The notes under the pieces are model-generated. The model made no database searches, was not told where the DNA came from, and was given only the letters and a program-made list of their open reading frames with translations. Both the position numbers and the translations under genes were made by a program. A DNA stretch of 64,000 nucleotides. Source: Micropterix aruncella (lineage: Eukaryota > Arthropoda > Insecta > Lepidoptera > Micropterigidae). The stretch spans positions 6,337,681-6,401,680 of the forward strand of contig OX155973.1 of the NCBI GenBank assembly GCA_944548615.1, given 5' to 3'. Shown here one piece after another: positions 40,321 through 56,820 of the stretch; the first letter of the stretch is position 1; every line of letters starts with the position of its first letter.

Positions 40321-40733
40321 TGGCAACTGATCTTGAAACGACCATTCGGCCGCCCGATCCCGGGTGAATAAGCCAGGCAAATGATGCCGTGGTCCGCGAT
40401 GGATTCGGTTGACACCGTATTACCGCTCCATAAGGGAGAGGTCTGCGCTAGCAACCTCGATCCTGTTACAAGTCAGGAGATAGGACGTATCTTGAAGATC
40501 AATTCCAGACGGAGATATCCTTCCAAACTGGTAGTCAGGGAGCGATGCTGCCCGCTGGTTACCTTTCCCGGTGCCTCGCCGTAAGGCGTTGGCCTCTGAC
40601 GGGTAGGTGGCGTAGCTAGACTGTGGATTGTTTTTTGTCCCAAGTCTTCTGCGCTCACCTCACGGGAGACAGAGCGATAAATTTCGTTAAAACTTACTGG
40701 GGTGACGGATTCGTCCGTTGTAGTTGACAGCTC
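40321..40733 (+). mobile_element. SINE-like family copy G, 5'-truncated
   Basis: Starts at GGCAACTGATCTTGAAACGA and ends TTGTAGTTGACAGCTCT, close to copy A in sequence. Flanks TCTGCTTAT and TCTACTTAT may be a target duplication with one change. Confidence 0.7.
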
Positions 40734-40974
40734 TACTTATCGAACTACATTATATTTGAGTCGGAAATTCAATCAGTGCAATCAAAAATAATAGGGGGTA
40801 TGATAAGGGAGAAGAGGGATTGGATATATCTAGGTATTTATATTGTATGTATAATAATAATTATTATATAATATATTGTTACATTAATGCCCTGTGAACG
40901 GGCTTGCTGAATTTAGGTTAGCTCATGTAAAATAAGTCGATATCTTGAAATCAATCGTTGTATGTGGCTTCATA

Positions 40975-41250
40975 AATAGGATAGAAAACGAATTTACCGC
41001 GTGAAATTTGTAGCACCCGACGTTTCGGTGACGTTGCAGCCGTTATAACCACATCATCGTTATAACCTACTCAGTGGCGGCAGCGGTATGCGGCCTACCC
41101 GCAAAACAACGGATTGACAGCTCTTTCAGTCTACTCTGGACAACGGCGGCTGCAACGTCACCGGAACCTCGGGTGCTACAAAAAATCACGCGGTAAATTC
41201 GTTTTCTATCCTATTTATAATGTCAAACAACCGTGATAGTCTTCAGTTGT
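40975..41250. repeat. Penelope-like terminal palindrome with longer loop
   Basis: AATAGGATAGAAAACGAATT...ACGTTGCAGCCG at the left is inverted at the right. The loop retains interior sequence (GTGGCGGCAGCGGTATGCGG) also seen at 14600-14640, linking the palindromes to the Penelope-like element. Confidence 0.7.
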
Positions 41251-43306
41251 ATGTGGCCATCAAACAGTACAATATAACGACCATGATATAAATGTAATTG
41301 TTAAAATGAGGTGACGAAATGTTCTTTACTACGAAAATATCTCCGGTAAAATGACAGTGTAAAAACTCTACGACCCCGTTCACAAGATAAGAAACACATT
41401 ATAGGGAAAAGTGAGATGAAATTATGCCATATAGGTACCCAATTCCGCTCGATCCATCCTTCTTCTGGAGTCGTTTTATTCTTTGCGCACTTTCTTCCAG
41501 ATGGTGCTTATTTTACTCGTATTTTGGCGACATTTGACCTTTTCTGTCCGTCATTATTATTTCGACAGTTCGCACTCGTATCGTATCCCACCAGTAATCA
41601 TTTTACTTCCCTTTCATAAAGCCTAACTATTGACGGAATAAGATTGCTTGATTTATGAAAGTTGAGTTCAAGGGATGTAGCGCAATATTACTGGTTAATG
41701 ACCACCCTAATCATGACATCCCGTAGGCAAAATAAAATAAAATTATAAATTATTTAACTACAAATTTTATAAGTCTGAAAATTTGTTTAATAGTTTTCTA
41801 TATCTTACAATATATGCAAAGAGATATCGAAAAAAATAAGCTGAAATAATTATGATAATATTCGAATTCTGTTTTATTAAACGCCATATTTCAAATAAAT
41901 GTATATGTCAATAAGTTGACGAAATATCTATAAAAGTTGGAATGCTTTTAGTCAAGCATCTATAAAGGTTGGACAACAAATTTTTGTTTGATTAATTTTT
42001 GTAATAAACTGGTAAATTTCTCAAGTTTTCAGTCTATATAAAATATGCTTAAACTCTTTGACTAATAGATTATAGAAAGCTTTGTCCTTTTATATCTTCA
42101 AAGCGATTATTATGATCATCGTAATAAATGCTTTTTGAGCATTTTTATCGCATTTAAGGATATCTCGCTGCATAAATCATATTGCGATATAAATGTGTAT
42201 CTTCAGCGTACCTTGGCTACCAAATATATTTTAATATAATTTACAGAATCAATCCTCAGAATGCTAATATCACCCTCTCGGGAATTGCCATTTTAATGTC
42301 TGTGGTGAGGTGCACTATAATAGAATATTTGATCTAAATGAGATGGTAATCAAAATTAACCAAAATATACACCTTATGCAAGCATGAAGCTGTCACAAAA
42401 ATTCACGATGGCCTAACAGATAGGTTGCATCTGACCCCTATATTTAATATTTGTGTCGGAATTCATTAAAAGAGCCATTACATTACATTAAAAAATATTC
42501 GTGTCCAATTGACGGCTAAAAACTGCTCTTGGACGCGGCAAATTAATTGCGTTAGTAATAAGTCTGTTTACTACTCTTTACTGAACATACATTTGTACAG
42601 TCAATATTTTAACTACTAGATTGTCAAACTTTAAATATATATAAATAATCTAAACAGAAGCCTAATATTTATAATAGTCAATAATTCGAAAAGATGCGTA
42701 GTATAATGCGTAGTAATAATATTCATCGTAATATCAAGTTGTCACTAAAATAATGGAAGGGACTATATCACGAAAATAGGCATTATTATTAAGTAATAAT
42801 ATTACGTCAATAAATTTATAACGTAGAAGTACCATAAATAACTATTATAGAAATTACCTTTCGGAAAAGCACTTTGTAGAATATTATTAAAAATGACGAA
42901 TTAAATATCCTACCTTAATCGATATTGGCAAAGCATTTTAGAATGAAAATAACATATTTTATTATTTAACAAACATACTTTACAAAAAAACAGGAAAGCT
43001 ATTTACTGTAAATATCAGATGAAAGACATTTAAAATATTACAATAAGCTCGACTAACTGCTTAAACTTCGTGAGCGGGTGTTTTAAAAGTATTTGAAGAT
43101 TTCAAGATAGACCTTATAATTGCCTCCCATCTAGACTGATACCGCTGAATACAGAAATATGTAAATATTTTTTTTGCGATTAGATTTTAGCGTATTTGTT
43201 AGGTGGAAGCAGGAGGGTGCGTTGACGCATTGCGCAGGGAGAGGGGGGGGGGGGCATTATATATAACAAAATAAATGTTATTGAAATTTCATCAAATAAG
43301 TATGCA
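41251..43306. other. AT-rich region, nothing recognised
   Basis: About 2 kb of AT-rich DNA. A G run occurs at 43241-43254. No gene is recognised. Confidence 0.4.
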
Positions 43307-43712
43307 ATTAAATAAATACCATGATCTTGCAAATGCCGTCACCCGGAACGGCTTCACTGTTCACCTTCACGCGGTGGAAGTTGGCGCTCGTGGTCTGCCA
43401 GCTAAATCTCTGTTTCACCTCTTTAAAGATCTTGGTCTTTCCAGAAAAATAATCAACTCTTTCCTAGAAAAAATATTTAAAACCGCGATTTGCGCATCTC
43501 AAATTCTATGGCTTCGAAGGGGGGGTGAATGGGTGGTAAGGTGAACGCTCACATGTGGCAAGACATCTGTCCTAAACCTACCACAGCCGGTCGTTCGTCC
43601 GGAATCCACTGTTCCCCCCCCCCAGAAGTGTAAAAAAATAGTATCATGATGGGCCCGACTCCGGTCGGTGAATTCCATGGCAGATCCGTTTGTACTTTAT
43701 TTATAATTTTGA
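43307..43712 (+). mobile_element. RLE-type LINE, 3' fragment, plus orientation
   Basis: The segment encodes the C-terminus [39 protein letters not shown] and [16 protein letters not shown], then the 3' UTR to GATCCGTTTGTACTTTATTT. It is 5'-truncated at AATTAAATAAATACC and lies in opposite orientation to the copies at 32362 and 44397. It has a few extra differences, including a G/C-run expansion near 43611-43622. Confidence 0.85.
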
Positions 43713-44396
43713 TGTTTATATTTTATTCTATAGCAATTAATCTCGCGAAAATTGTTATAATGTTTTTAACGATTCTTCAATATCAACTTTATTTAAAAAA
43801 ATCTTAAATCCGGCCTTCATTAGTTAGCCTATTCACTATTAAACATTGACAATATGGGGTATTTGGAGGTTATGAAAGAATATTGTCGAATATGTCTATT
43901 TATAGTATAAGATTCTGAAAATCGTTATAAAGCACTTATAAAACTAAAGCACGTTTTAAAATTGTATCTCTCTCAGTGTTGAAAGACGCTTTTTGGATGG
44001 TCTACCTTAGCCCCACAAGCGATAGATTTGGAAAAATATTGATATTATTTATCACCACCCAGCGCACTTCGACCATATTGCTGGGGTGGAAGGAAGTCCC
44101 CCCGGGTACGCTCTTAATTAAATATCTATTACGATTCACAAAGATTGCCAGCTTCTTTCACTCGAAAATGTTATTGTGTTACTTCAGGGTCTGATTTTGA
44201 TAACTTCTGCATGAATTGCACAAGAAAAAATCATTCTTGACAGGATGAAAAGGGTCCTTTGAAGAAACCACATAAATTTAAAATGACAACCTAATTTAAT
44301 TAGAGTTTAATGCGACGTATAGTCGAAAGGAAACAAGACTCTCTCAACAAGGTGAATGCTTTCAAGATGTGGAAGTTAGAAGTAATAATTTGGTTT
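43713..44396. other. unassigned
   Basis: AT-rich sequence between two LINE copies; nothing recognised. Confidence 0.35.
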
Positions 44397-46695
44397 TAAT
44401 TTTTCTAAGAAAGAGTTGATTATTTTTCTGGAAAGGCCAAGATCTTTAAAGAGGTGAAATAGAGATTTAGCTGGCAGGCCACGAGCGCCAACTTCCACCG
44501 CGTGAAGGTGAACAGTGAAGCCGTTCCGGGTTACGGCATTTGCAAGATCATGGTATTTATTTAATTTGTACTCGTGGTCTTTTGGGATATTTGATTCCCA
44601 TGGAACAGTTAATTCTACAATAAGAGCCACCTTCCGAGATAGAGAGTAAAGAGTTATATCTGGACGGAGGGCTGTGCATCCGAGACTTTCAGGGAATTTA
44701 TACTGCTTAGAGACCGAATCAACCTCCAGAATCCAATCTGTAGCTTTCTCGATTATTGAGAAAGGTTTTGTAGTTAAATGTTTTTTGCCTTTAGAGCCAT
44801 CCCGCACAAACTGTATTGGGGGTTTGGAGGATACTGTCAAACCCTTGTTGGCACGAGCCACTGAGAGACTAATTACCTCGCGAATAACAGCGAGAACTTT
44901 GTCATGGCGGTAAGTGTACCGTCCTTGATCTAAGGCCACCTTGCAGCCAGCTAGAATGTGTCTAGCTGTGCAAGGGGTATTGCTACAGAGGGGACAAGAA
45001 CTATCCTCGGCAAAGCTCCAACGAGCGAGGTTACTGGGGTCTGGAAGTGTATGCTGAAAGGTCCTCAAATAAAATTTCAGCATCTCTGGCGTCCAGTCAT
45101 AGAGCATTACCTTCCAGTGCATTGGAGGCGGAATGCAAAAGTCCCCAATTGTTGTCCAATCATTCTGGCATTGAAGGCCAATAGCATGAGCCATACTCTT
45201 GCTGTCGTAATCTCCCCGCAAAAGAGACTTCTTCAAGTCCACGTCGCTCGTGGTTGTACTGCCATACCCCAGACCAGTGCTATTCTGGCTGATTCCAGTA
45301 AGGAACTTTTTGTGGAAGTCTACGCGGGCTTGTAGATCATTTGAATCACTACGGCCACTTATTACGTGCTTCGATATTGCAGGATCTTTGGAATTGCACA
45401 GAATCGAATTTTTGGTTATTCTGGAGTTGGCGTAGAGCAGAGAGGGCAGTTTAAGCGCTAGCCCAAAATTTTGTTTGGACCTGAAGAGAGTCGAGGGGTC
45501 AGCTGGTTTGGCTAAGGACAGCCAGGATTTTAAACTAGCTGTCACCAGCGCATCTAGACGGGACAGTTGGGTTTTGGTAAAATCGTAAATAAGAAAGGGC
45601 CATGACAAATGTGACGTTAGATAATTGTCATAGATCCAGGCCTTACGAGGGCCAGAAATTAGCAAGGCATCTATTTTCGCCAGGCAACTTTTGAAATGCT
45701 CTATAACATGATCGCCCGAGACGTCTTTTCCCTGATGGGTGATTTTTCTGCCGAGGAATTTGAAATGATTGTTTGGGTCTATAAGGGAGATATTAGAGCC
45801 CTTATAGACCAATTTGGGGTCATAGGGTGTAAATTTTGTGCCCATGCGGGCGAGTCCAAGGCAAAAACATTTGGAGGGCTTCACTTTTATACAGCCTGAC
45901 CAGTCGCAGAAAAGCTCCACTTTCTGTAATAGCAGGGAAAGCTGCTTGGGGCTTCTGGTGATGAAAGTTAGGTCGCCGGCAAAAGCGAGGCACGACGAGG
46001 TGTATTGGCCGTCTGTTTTAAAACGGTAGCTCCACTTCCTGTCAAACTGGGTCAGGCTCTCCAGCAGTATATTAAAAACTATATTAAAAATCGTCGGGGA
46101 GAGGCAACAGCCCTGAAATAGTCCAATTGAATATGGTATAGAGCGGGTAGTCCATTCTTGCGTTTTAACATGGAAAGTCAGACAGTTGTAGTAGGAGGCT
46201 ACAATGTCACGCACGACTGGTGGGAAGTTGTACCAGCGGAGTGCAAAGTGGAGGAGACTGTGTCGGACTGACCCAAAGGCATTCTCTAGGTCGAGCCAGC
46301 ATACATTGATTTGGCGTTCGTGCTGTCTCGCATCCTTGATGGCAGCAGCCAGGAGAGAATTGTGCTCGAGGCAGCCCGAGACGCCACGCATGAAGCCTTT
46401 TTGAACTGATACTCCAAGGTACTCATTCCGGTGCATGAATTCGCTCATCCTCGTGTGGACTATGCTAAAAAAGATTTTGGCCACAGTGTCTGTGAGAGCA
46501 ATGGGCCGAGCGTCCTTTGGTCCGGTGCAAACTGGGACCTTCGGAATTAAGATAACTGTCGCTCGACCAAAATTCTGTGGGACTACACCGCTATTCTATA
46601 TATTTCGGAAGATGGATCCTAAATATTGCAGAAGGCAGGGTCATTTTTTGTATACTAAATAGGGAATACCATCGGGACCCGGAGTAGAGCCCGAC
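44376..46695 (-). pseudogene. RLE-type (R2/Dong-like) LINE reverse transcriptase and nuclease, longest copy
   Basis: A 702-codon frame (46484 to 44376) carries reverse transcriptase motif A CWLDLENAFGSV (residues 62-73), motif B GLFQGCCLSPTIFN (121-134) and motif C LAFAGDL (166-172), then the CCHC knuckle [25 protein letters not shown] and the PD-(D/E)XK nuclease RPDITLYSL...VELTVPWE...KYHDLA, the single-ORF layout of RLE-type LINEs, whose product nicks a target and primes cDNA synthesis there. Motif C reads AGD where the family has ADD, a one-base change (GAC to GGC) in a catalytic aspartate. Upstream, 46695 to 46485 contains PGPDGIPYLV and DARPIALTDTVAKI, but with at least two stops. The 3' UTR is missing because the copy ends at about 44397. 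So both ends and the active site are damaged although the frame is long. The R2-, R4/Dong- or NeSL-like clade cannot be chosen by eye. Confidence 0.85.
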
Positions 46696-46699
46696 GGCT

Positions 46700-46919
46700 T
46701 CCTCTAGTTAATGTGCGTGATGTTGTGTAATAATATTGATATATTATGTTATATTATCATGTTCTCTCGATTTGTGAGTGTTTATGATAGAGTAGGATGA
46801 GTGTGTTTATGTGTGTGATTGTGATGTGTGTTTAATGGGTATGTGTAAGTACATCTACGTGTATGTGTCATAGTTGTGTATATATGAGAGTGTGTGATTC
46901 TGCACAGGTATGTATCTGT
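46700..46919. other. TG-rich spacer between two LINEs
   Basis: GTGTGTTTATGTGTGTGATT-type low-complexity sequence; may be the 3' UTR of the LINE that starts at 46920 on the minus strand. Confidence 0.4.
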
Positions 46920-48557
46920 TCAAGCTTTTAAGGTCTGTTCTATTACCGCTCTGATAAACTCGTTTTTGCTCATTGAGAATATGTCTAGTTCCTGAAATGA
47001 TTCATCGTAGGCTTCCATAATTCGATGCAGAGTTGAATTCCTTGCTTGATTTGTATGGAGTCTGGGTACATTGAATACCCTTGGGTGACGAGTTCGGCGC
47101 GATGGGACATTTAAGGCTATTCTGCTTAGAATTTGTGGGCTGTCGATATGATGCGAAAGTATATTGTGGAAGAACGTCATATCAGTCACTTTACGTCGCT
47201 GCTGAAGACTCAGCATTTCGAACCTTGCCAAGCCGTCAGAATATGAGGTATATTCAGCGAGGGTTCGATGACACAAGTGCCTTACGAAGGTTTTCTGAAT
47301 ACGCTCTATACGGTCAATGTGTAATTTGTACTGCGGTGACCATATAGGTGACGCAAACTCCACGATACTGCGAACGTAGGCGTTATAAAGAGTGAAGAGC
47401 ACATTAATGTCGGAGAATGGTTTGCATGCTCTCAATACGAAACCGAGAGCTCTGTAAGCTTTTCCCACCATGTGTTCAATGTGTGTATCCAGCATTAGTT
47501 TGTTGTCCAGCATTATCCCCAAATCCCGCACTACACTCATCTCTACTATAATCTCTCCGCCTATCCTGTAATCAAAATCATACTTTGATCGGTTACGAGT
47601 AAAGGATACCTTGCTGCATTTAGCCGCATTTAAACTTAATTTATTGATAGAGCAATAGTCTGACATGCGAGCAAGGTCCTCCTGTAATCGATGACACTGT
47701 GAAATATCTTTGACCACAGAATAAAGTTTAAGATCGTCAGCGTAAATAATGCAGTGTGAGTGTTGGAAACAATTCTGAATATCGTGTATATACACATTGA
47801 ACAGCAGCGGACCAAGATGGGAGCCCTGGGGTACGCCAGATGGAATGTTTACATAATTCGACCGAAAACCACCCAGTACAACAGCCTGTCGCCTGTTCCT
47901 CAAGTACGATGAGAGCCATCGCAATAGGTCGCCGTGTATGCCCACAGATTCTAATTTTCCAAGTAGAATACCGTGGTCGACGCGGTCAAACGCCTTTGAG
48001 AAATCGGTGTAAATTACATCTACTTGCAGTCTCTTATCCATGTTGACCGTGACAAAGTCAAGAAATTGGCATACATTTGATGTAACCGAGCGTCCTGGTA
48101 AGAAATCATGCTGATTCTCAGGGAGAATTGTCCTAAACGAGGGCAGCAGGGAATCGTATACCACCTTCTCAAATAACTTGCTAATAACCGGAAGAATAGA
48201 TATCGGTCTGTAATTAGGTACTACATTCTTTGGGCCGGCCTTGTGAATTGGAACGACACACGCTTCTTTCCATCTCGTCGGAAAAATGCCCGCCTTCAGT
48301 GATCTGTCGAAAAGAATGGCCAGTGGAACAGAGAGGGACTGAGCACAATTGTAGATAAATATAGGAGGGATGGAGTCACTGCCCGAACCCTTATTTATAT
48401 CAATTTTCTTTAAGTATCTAAGAATAATATCTTCGTTGATTTCGATGCCTCCGATACTCAACGAATTGTGCTAGCCACTTTTAGGCGTTGCGTGACATGT
48501 GTTCGAATCAGCTGCCGATTCTATGAACACTGATTTAAAGTAGACACTGAAACCTTC
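46920..48557 (-). pseudogene. CR1/Jockey-like LINE reverse transcriptase, nearly intact
   Basis: The 513-codon frame (48461 to 46920, opening at a TTG simply because a TAG precedes it) contains NYRPISILPVISKLFEKVV (83-101), motif A VIYTDFSKAFDRVDH (149-163), motif B IPSGVPQGSHLGPLLFN (206-222), motif C IIYADDLKLY (238-247) with both catalytic aspartates, and the C-terminal region with IVEFASPIWSP, RIERIQKTFVRHLC and RRTRHPRVFNVPR. Reverse transcription of its own RNA at the target site would be the normal role. Reading upstream past the single TAG (48471-48473) the frame continues with [17 protein letters not shown] to 48557, where a TA array cuts it off. The endonuclease domain and ORF1 are absent. 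One stop and a 5' truncation, but no frameshifts, suggest a young copy. Confidence 0.9.
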
Positions 48558-48558
48558 A

Positions 48559-52466
<3,908 letters not shown>

Positions 52467-52514
52467 ATATATATATATATATATATATATAGATATATAT
52501 ATATATATATATAC
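52467..52514. repeat. short (TA)n array
   Basis: About 45 bases of TA with one G interruption. Confidence 0.95.
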
Positions 52515-52540
52515 TTTTTTATTGAAAATTTTGTATTTTT

Positions 52541-54594
<2,054 letters not shown>

Positions 54595-55234
54595 CATAAG
54601 GTTTCTATTTGCAGTTTATCCGCAGGACGCTTAAGCCCAACCTCCTCTCAAACTAATCACTAATTTGGCAATAGAGTTATTGGTAGTAATAAAGAAGCAG
54701 GACGGGAGTGGGGGGGGGGATATCGCCAAATAAATTACATTACGAACTTAAATCTCCCGCTACGTCAACGTTATTTATGGATAGCGGCGTGGAAGACAAG
54801 TTATTCTCACAATGCTAAGTGACCGTGAACGGAAGATTTATGTATGAAGTTGATATAAAGTTATTACAACTATAGTAGAAGGTTATGAGAGTTCGCATAT
54901 TGCTCCTGTGTGTTAGCGTTTGACCTCAATTCGGCTTGCATGCGTGTGAGAGGGCGACGCGACGCGACGGGACGCGGATATCGTGCACGGGAACGTTGTC
55001 GCCTGGAACCAGCTTATATGATATAATAGTCAGAGAGCTAACTACATCCCTTGCCATATTGTTATTTATTTATTTATTTGTTGTTGTAATACATTTTTTT
55101 AAGGAAATTTACAAAAAATGCCTAAGCTTAAAATACACTTAACATACATCGTAGAAATAACCCATAGCAAGATTCAACCAGAGTGTGTATTTATAAATGT
55201 CTCATGTCTATTTCAACTATTTCAGTATGTGTTC
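54595..55234. other. unassigned
   Basis: A G run (54710-54719) and a GACGCGACGCGACGGGACGC run (54956-54975) stand out; no gene is recognised. Confidence 0.35.
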
Positions 55235-55840
55235 ACTGTAAGACCGCCGCCCAGCGGCTGATATGACATTATTGCATAAAATAATACATAACAAAATTGA
55301 TATCCCTCATTTGGTAAAGAAACTGTCGTTGTTGGTTCCGCCACGAAGGGTTCGCTTTCCTCGTACGTTCGAAATCCCTCGTGTGAACACTAGTTACGCC
55401 CAAAACTCTGTTATTCGCCGCTTGATGACCACATATAACAGTCGATTCGAAGATATCGACATTTGTTACTTGAATCAACCTAAATTCAGCGAGGCTGTCC
55501 TTAGCTCACTAGGCGTCTAGGAAGTGATTATATAGTGAGTATACGATTGTTTCAAAACCCTCAGAGCGAAAATGAGAATAGCAAAGAGTATACTTTGAAT
55601 ACCTATATCCTATCCTACATAATAAATCCTCCCCCATCCCTCTCCTTTCCTATCCTTGCAATAGTTCGATTGAAATTTAATTTAGTGCAATGCAACTTTT
55701 GATTTACCGTATAAGAAAATAATGTAGGAAACAATTAATCGGCCAGCGAAACACTGTATTAGAATAATTAGTAATAATTAATGAAGCGCTGTATGTTTCC
55801 CGAAAATAAAATAAGTAAATAAATAAATAAATAAATGTCG
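55235..55840 (+). pseudogene. CR1/Jockey-like LINE C-terminus and 3' tail
   Basis: The frame to the stop at 55520 reads MTLLHKIIHNKIDIPHLVKK, then PPRRVRFPRTFEIPRVN, YAQNSVIRRLMTTYNSRFED. It parallels position by position the end of the LINE at 46920 (MTFFHNILSHHIDSPQILSR, PSRRTRHPRVFNVPR, ARNSTLHRIMEAYDESFQE), so it is a related but distinct family. A 3' UTR follows and ends in an AAATAAATAAATAAATAAAT tail at about 55815-55836. Only the last ~90 codons remain. Confidence 0.8.
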
Positions 55841-56632
55841 CTCCACTAAGCTTCGCTTGTGCTAGAGCGAACATTGCACTGAATTAGATATTTAATCTAT
55901 TTAAAATAATAAATATTTATTATATATATTAGGTATATGATAGATGTAAATATACATATATGGATATAAACATACACATAGAAAACTATATACAAAAAAT
56001 ATAATATTTTATAAATAAATACAAGATAATATCAAAGATAATATCAAAATATGCAAATATATTATATGAGGTCACACGTCCAACAGTTAGCCACTGGTAC
56101 ATAATTAGCCATGCCTATATTTAACAAATAAGACGTTGCTGATCTATGCAATCTAGTAATCTAGATGCCTAAAGGGCTGCCTGACCCGTTCTCCAGTTGG
56201 CACTCGCGCTCACGTCGGCTGCGTAATTAGTGAAATCACCTATTACGCAGCCGTCGCGTCGTAATAGGTGATTTCACTATTTTTACTTTAGCTACTAATT
56301 TACTTTAGCCGCTATTTTTACTTTAGCCACTAATTTCCAAAAAATAAATTTATTAGTGGCTAAAGTAAAAATAAAACTTAAATATTTTTTCGTTTGACAT
56401 TTTTTATTTCTGCATTACAAGAATCCTAATATGTTTTGCTCTGTAGACATACTTTACGTAGTCTTTTAAACATATTTTTATTTTAAGTACTGCAAAATAT
56501 GTTTTATATTTTTAATTTTAGATGAGCCTGGTTAAGGAGTGCCACCTTAAATATCCGACGCTTAACTCCAATATATGAAGTTACCACGATTTTTATATAA
56601 GAAGGTATAAAAACCTTGAAAGCACTGAATAT
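55841..56632. other. AT-rich region with a small inverted repeat
   Basis: AATTAGTGAAATCACCTATT and AATAGGTGATTTCACTATTT at 56225-56284 plus TTTAGCCACTAATTT/AATTTATTAGTGGCTAAAG around 56325-56365 form nested hairpins. No gene. Confidence 0.4.
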
Positions 56633-56820
56633 TATAAATAGGATAGAAAACGAATTTACCGCGTGAAATTTGTAGGACCCGACGTTTCGGTGACGTTGCA
56701 GCCGCCGTTGTCAAGGGTAAACTGTAAACTGTTTACCCTTGACAACGGCGGCTGCAACGTCACCGAAACGTCGGGTCCTACAAATTTCACGCGGTAAATT
56801 CGTTTTCTATCCTATTTATA
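56633..56820. repeat. Penelope-like terminal palindrome, perfect 90-bp arms
   Basis: Arms 56633-56722 and 56731-56820 are inverse copies separated by TGTAAACT. The right arm has TACCC, TTGACAACGGCGGCTGCAAC, GTCACCGAAACGTCGGGT, whose ACCC/GGGT pair and GAAACGTC box resemble a decayed hammerhead. It is followed by AATGTCAAACAACCGCGATA, which also follows the copies at 24055, 40975 and 14456. Confidence 0.75.
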
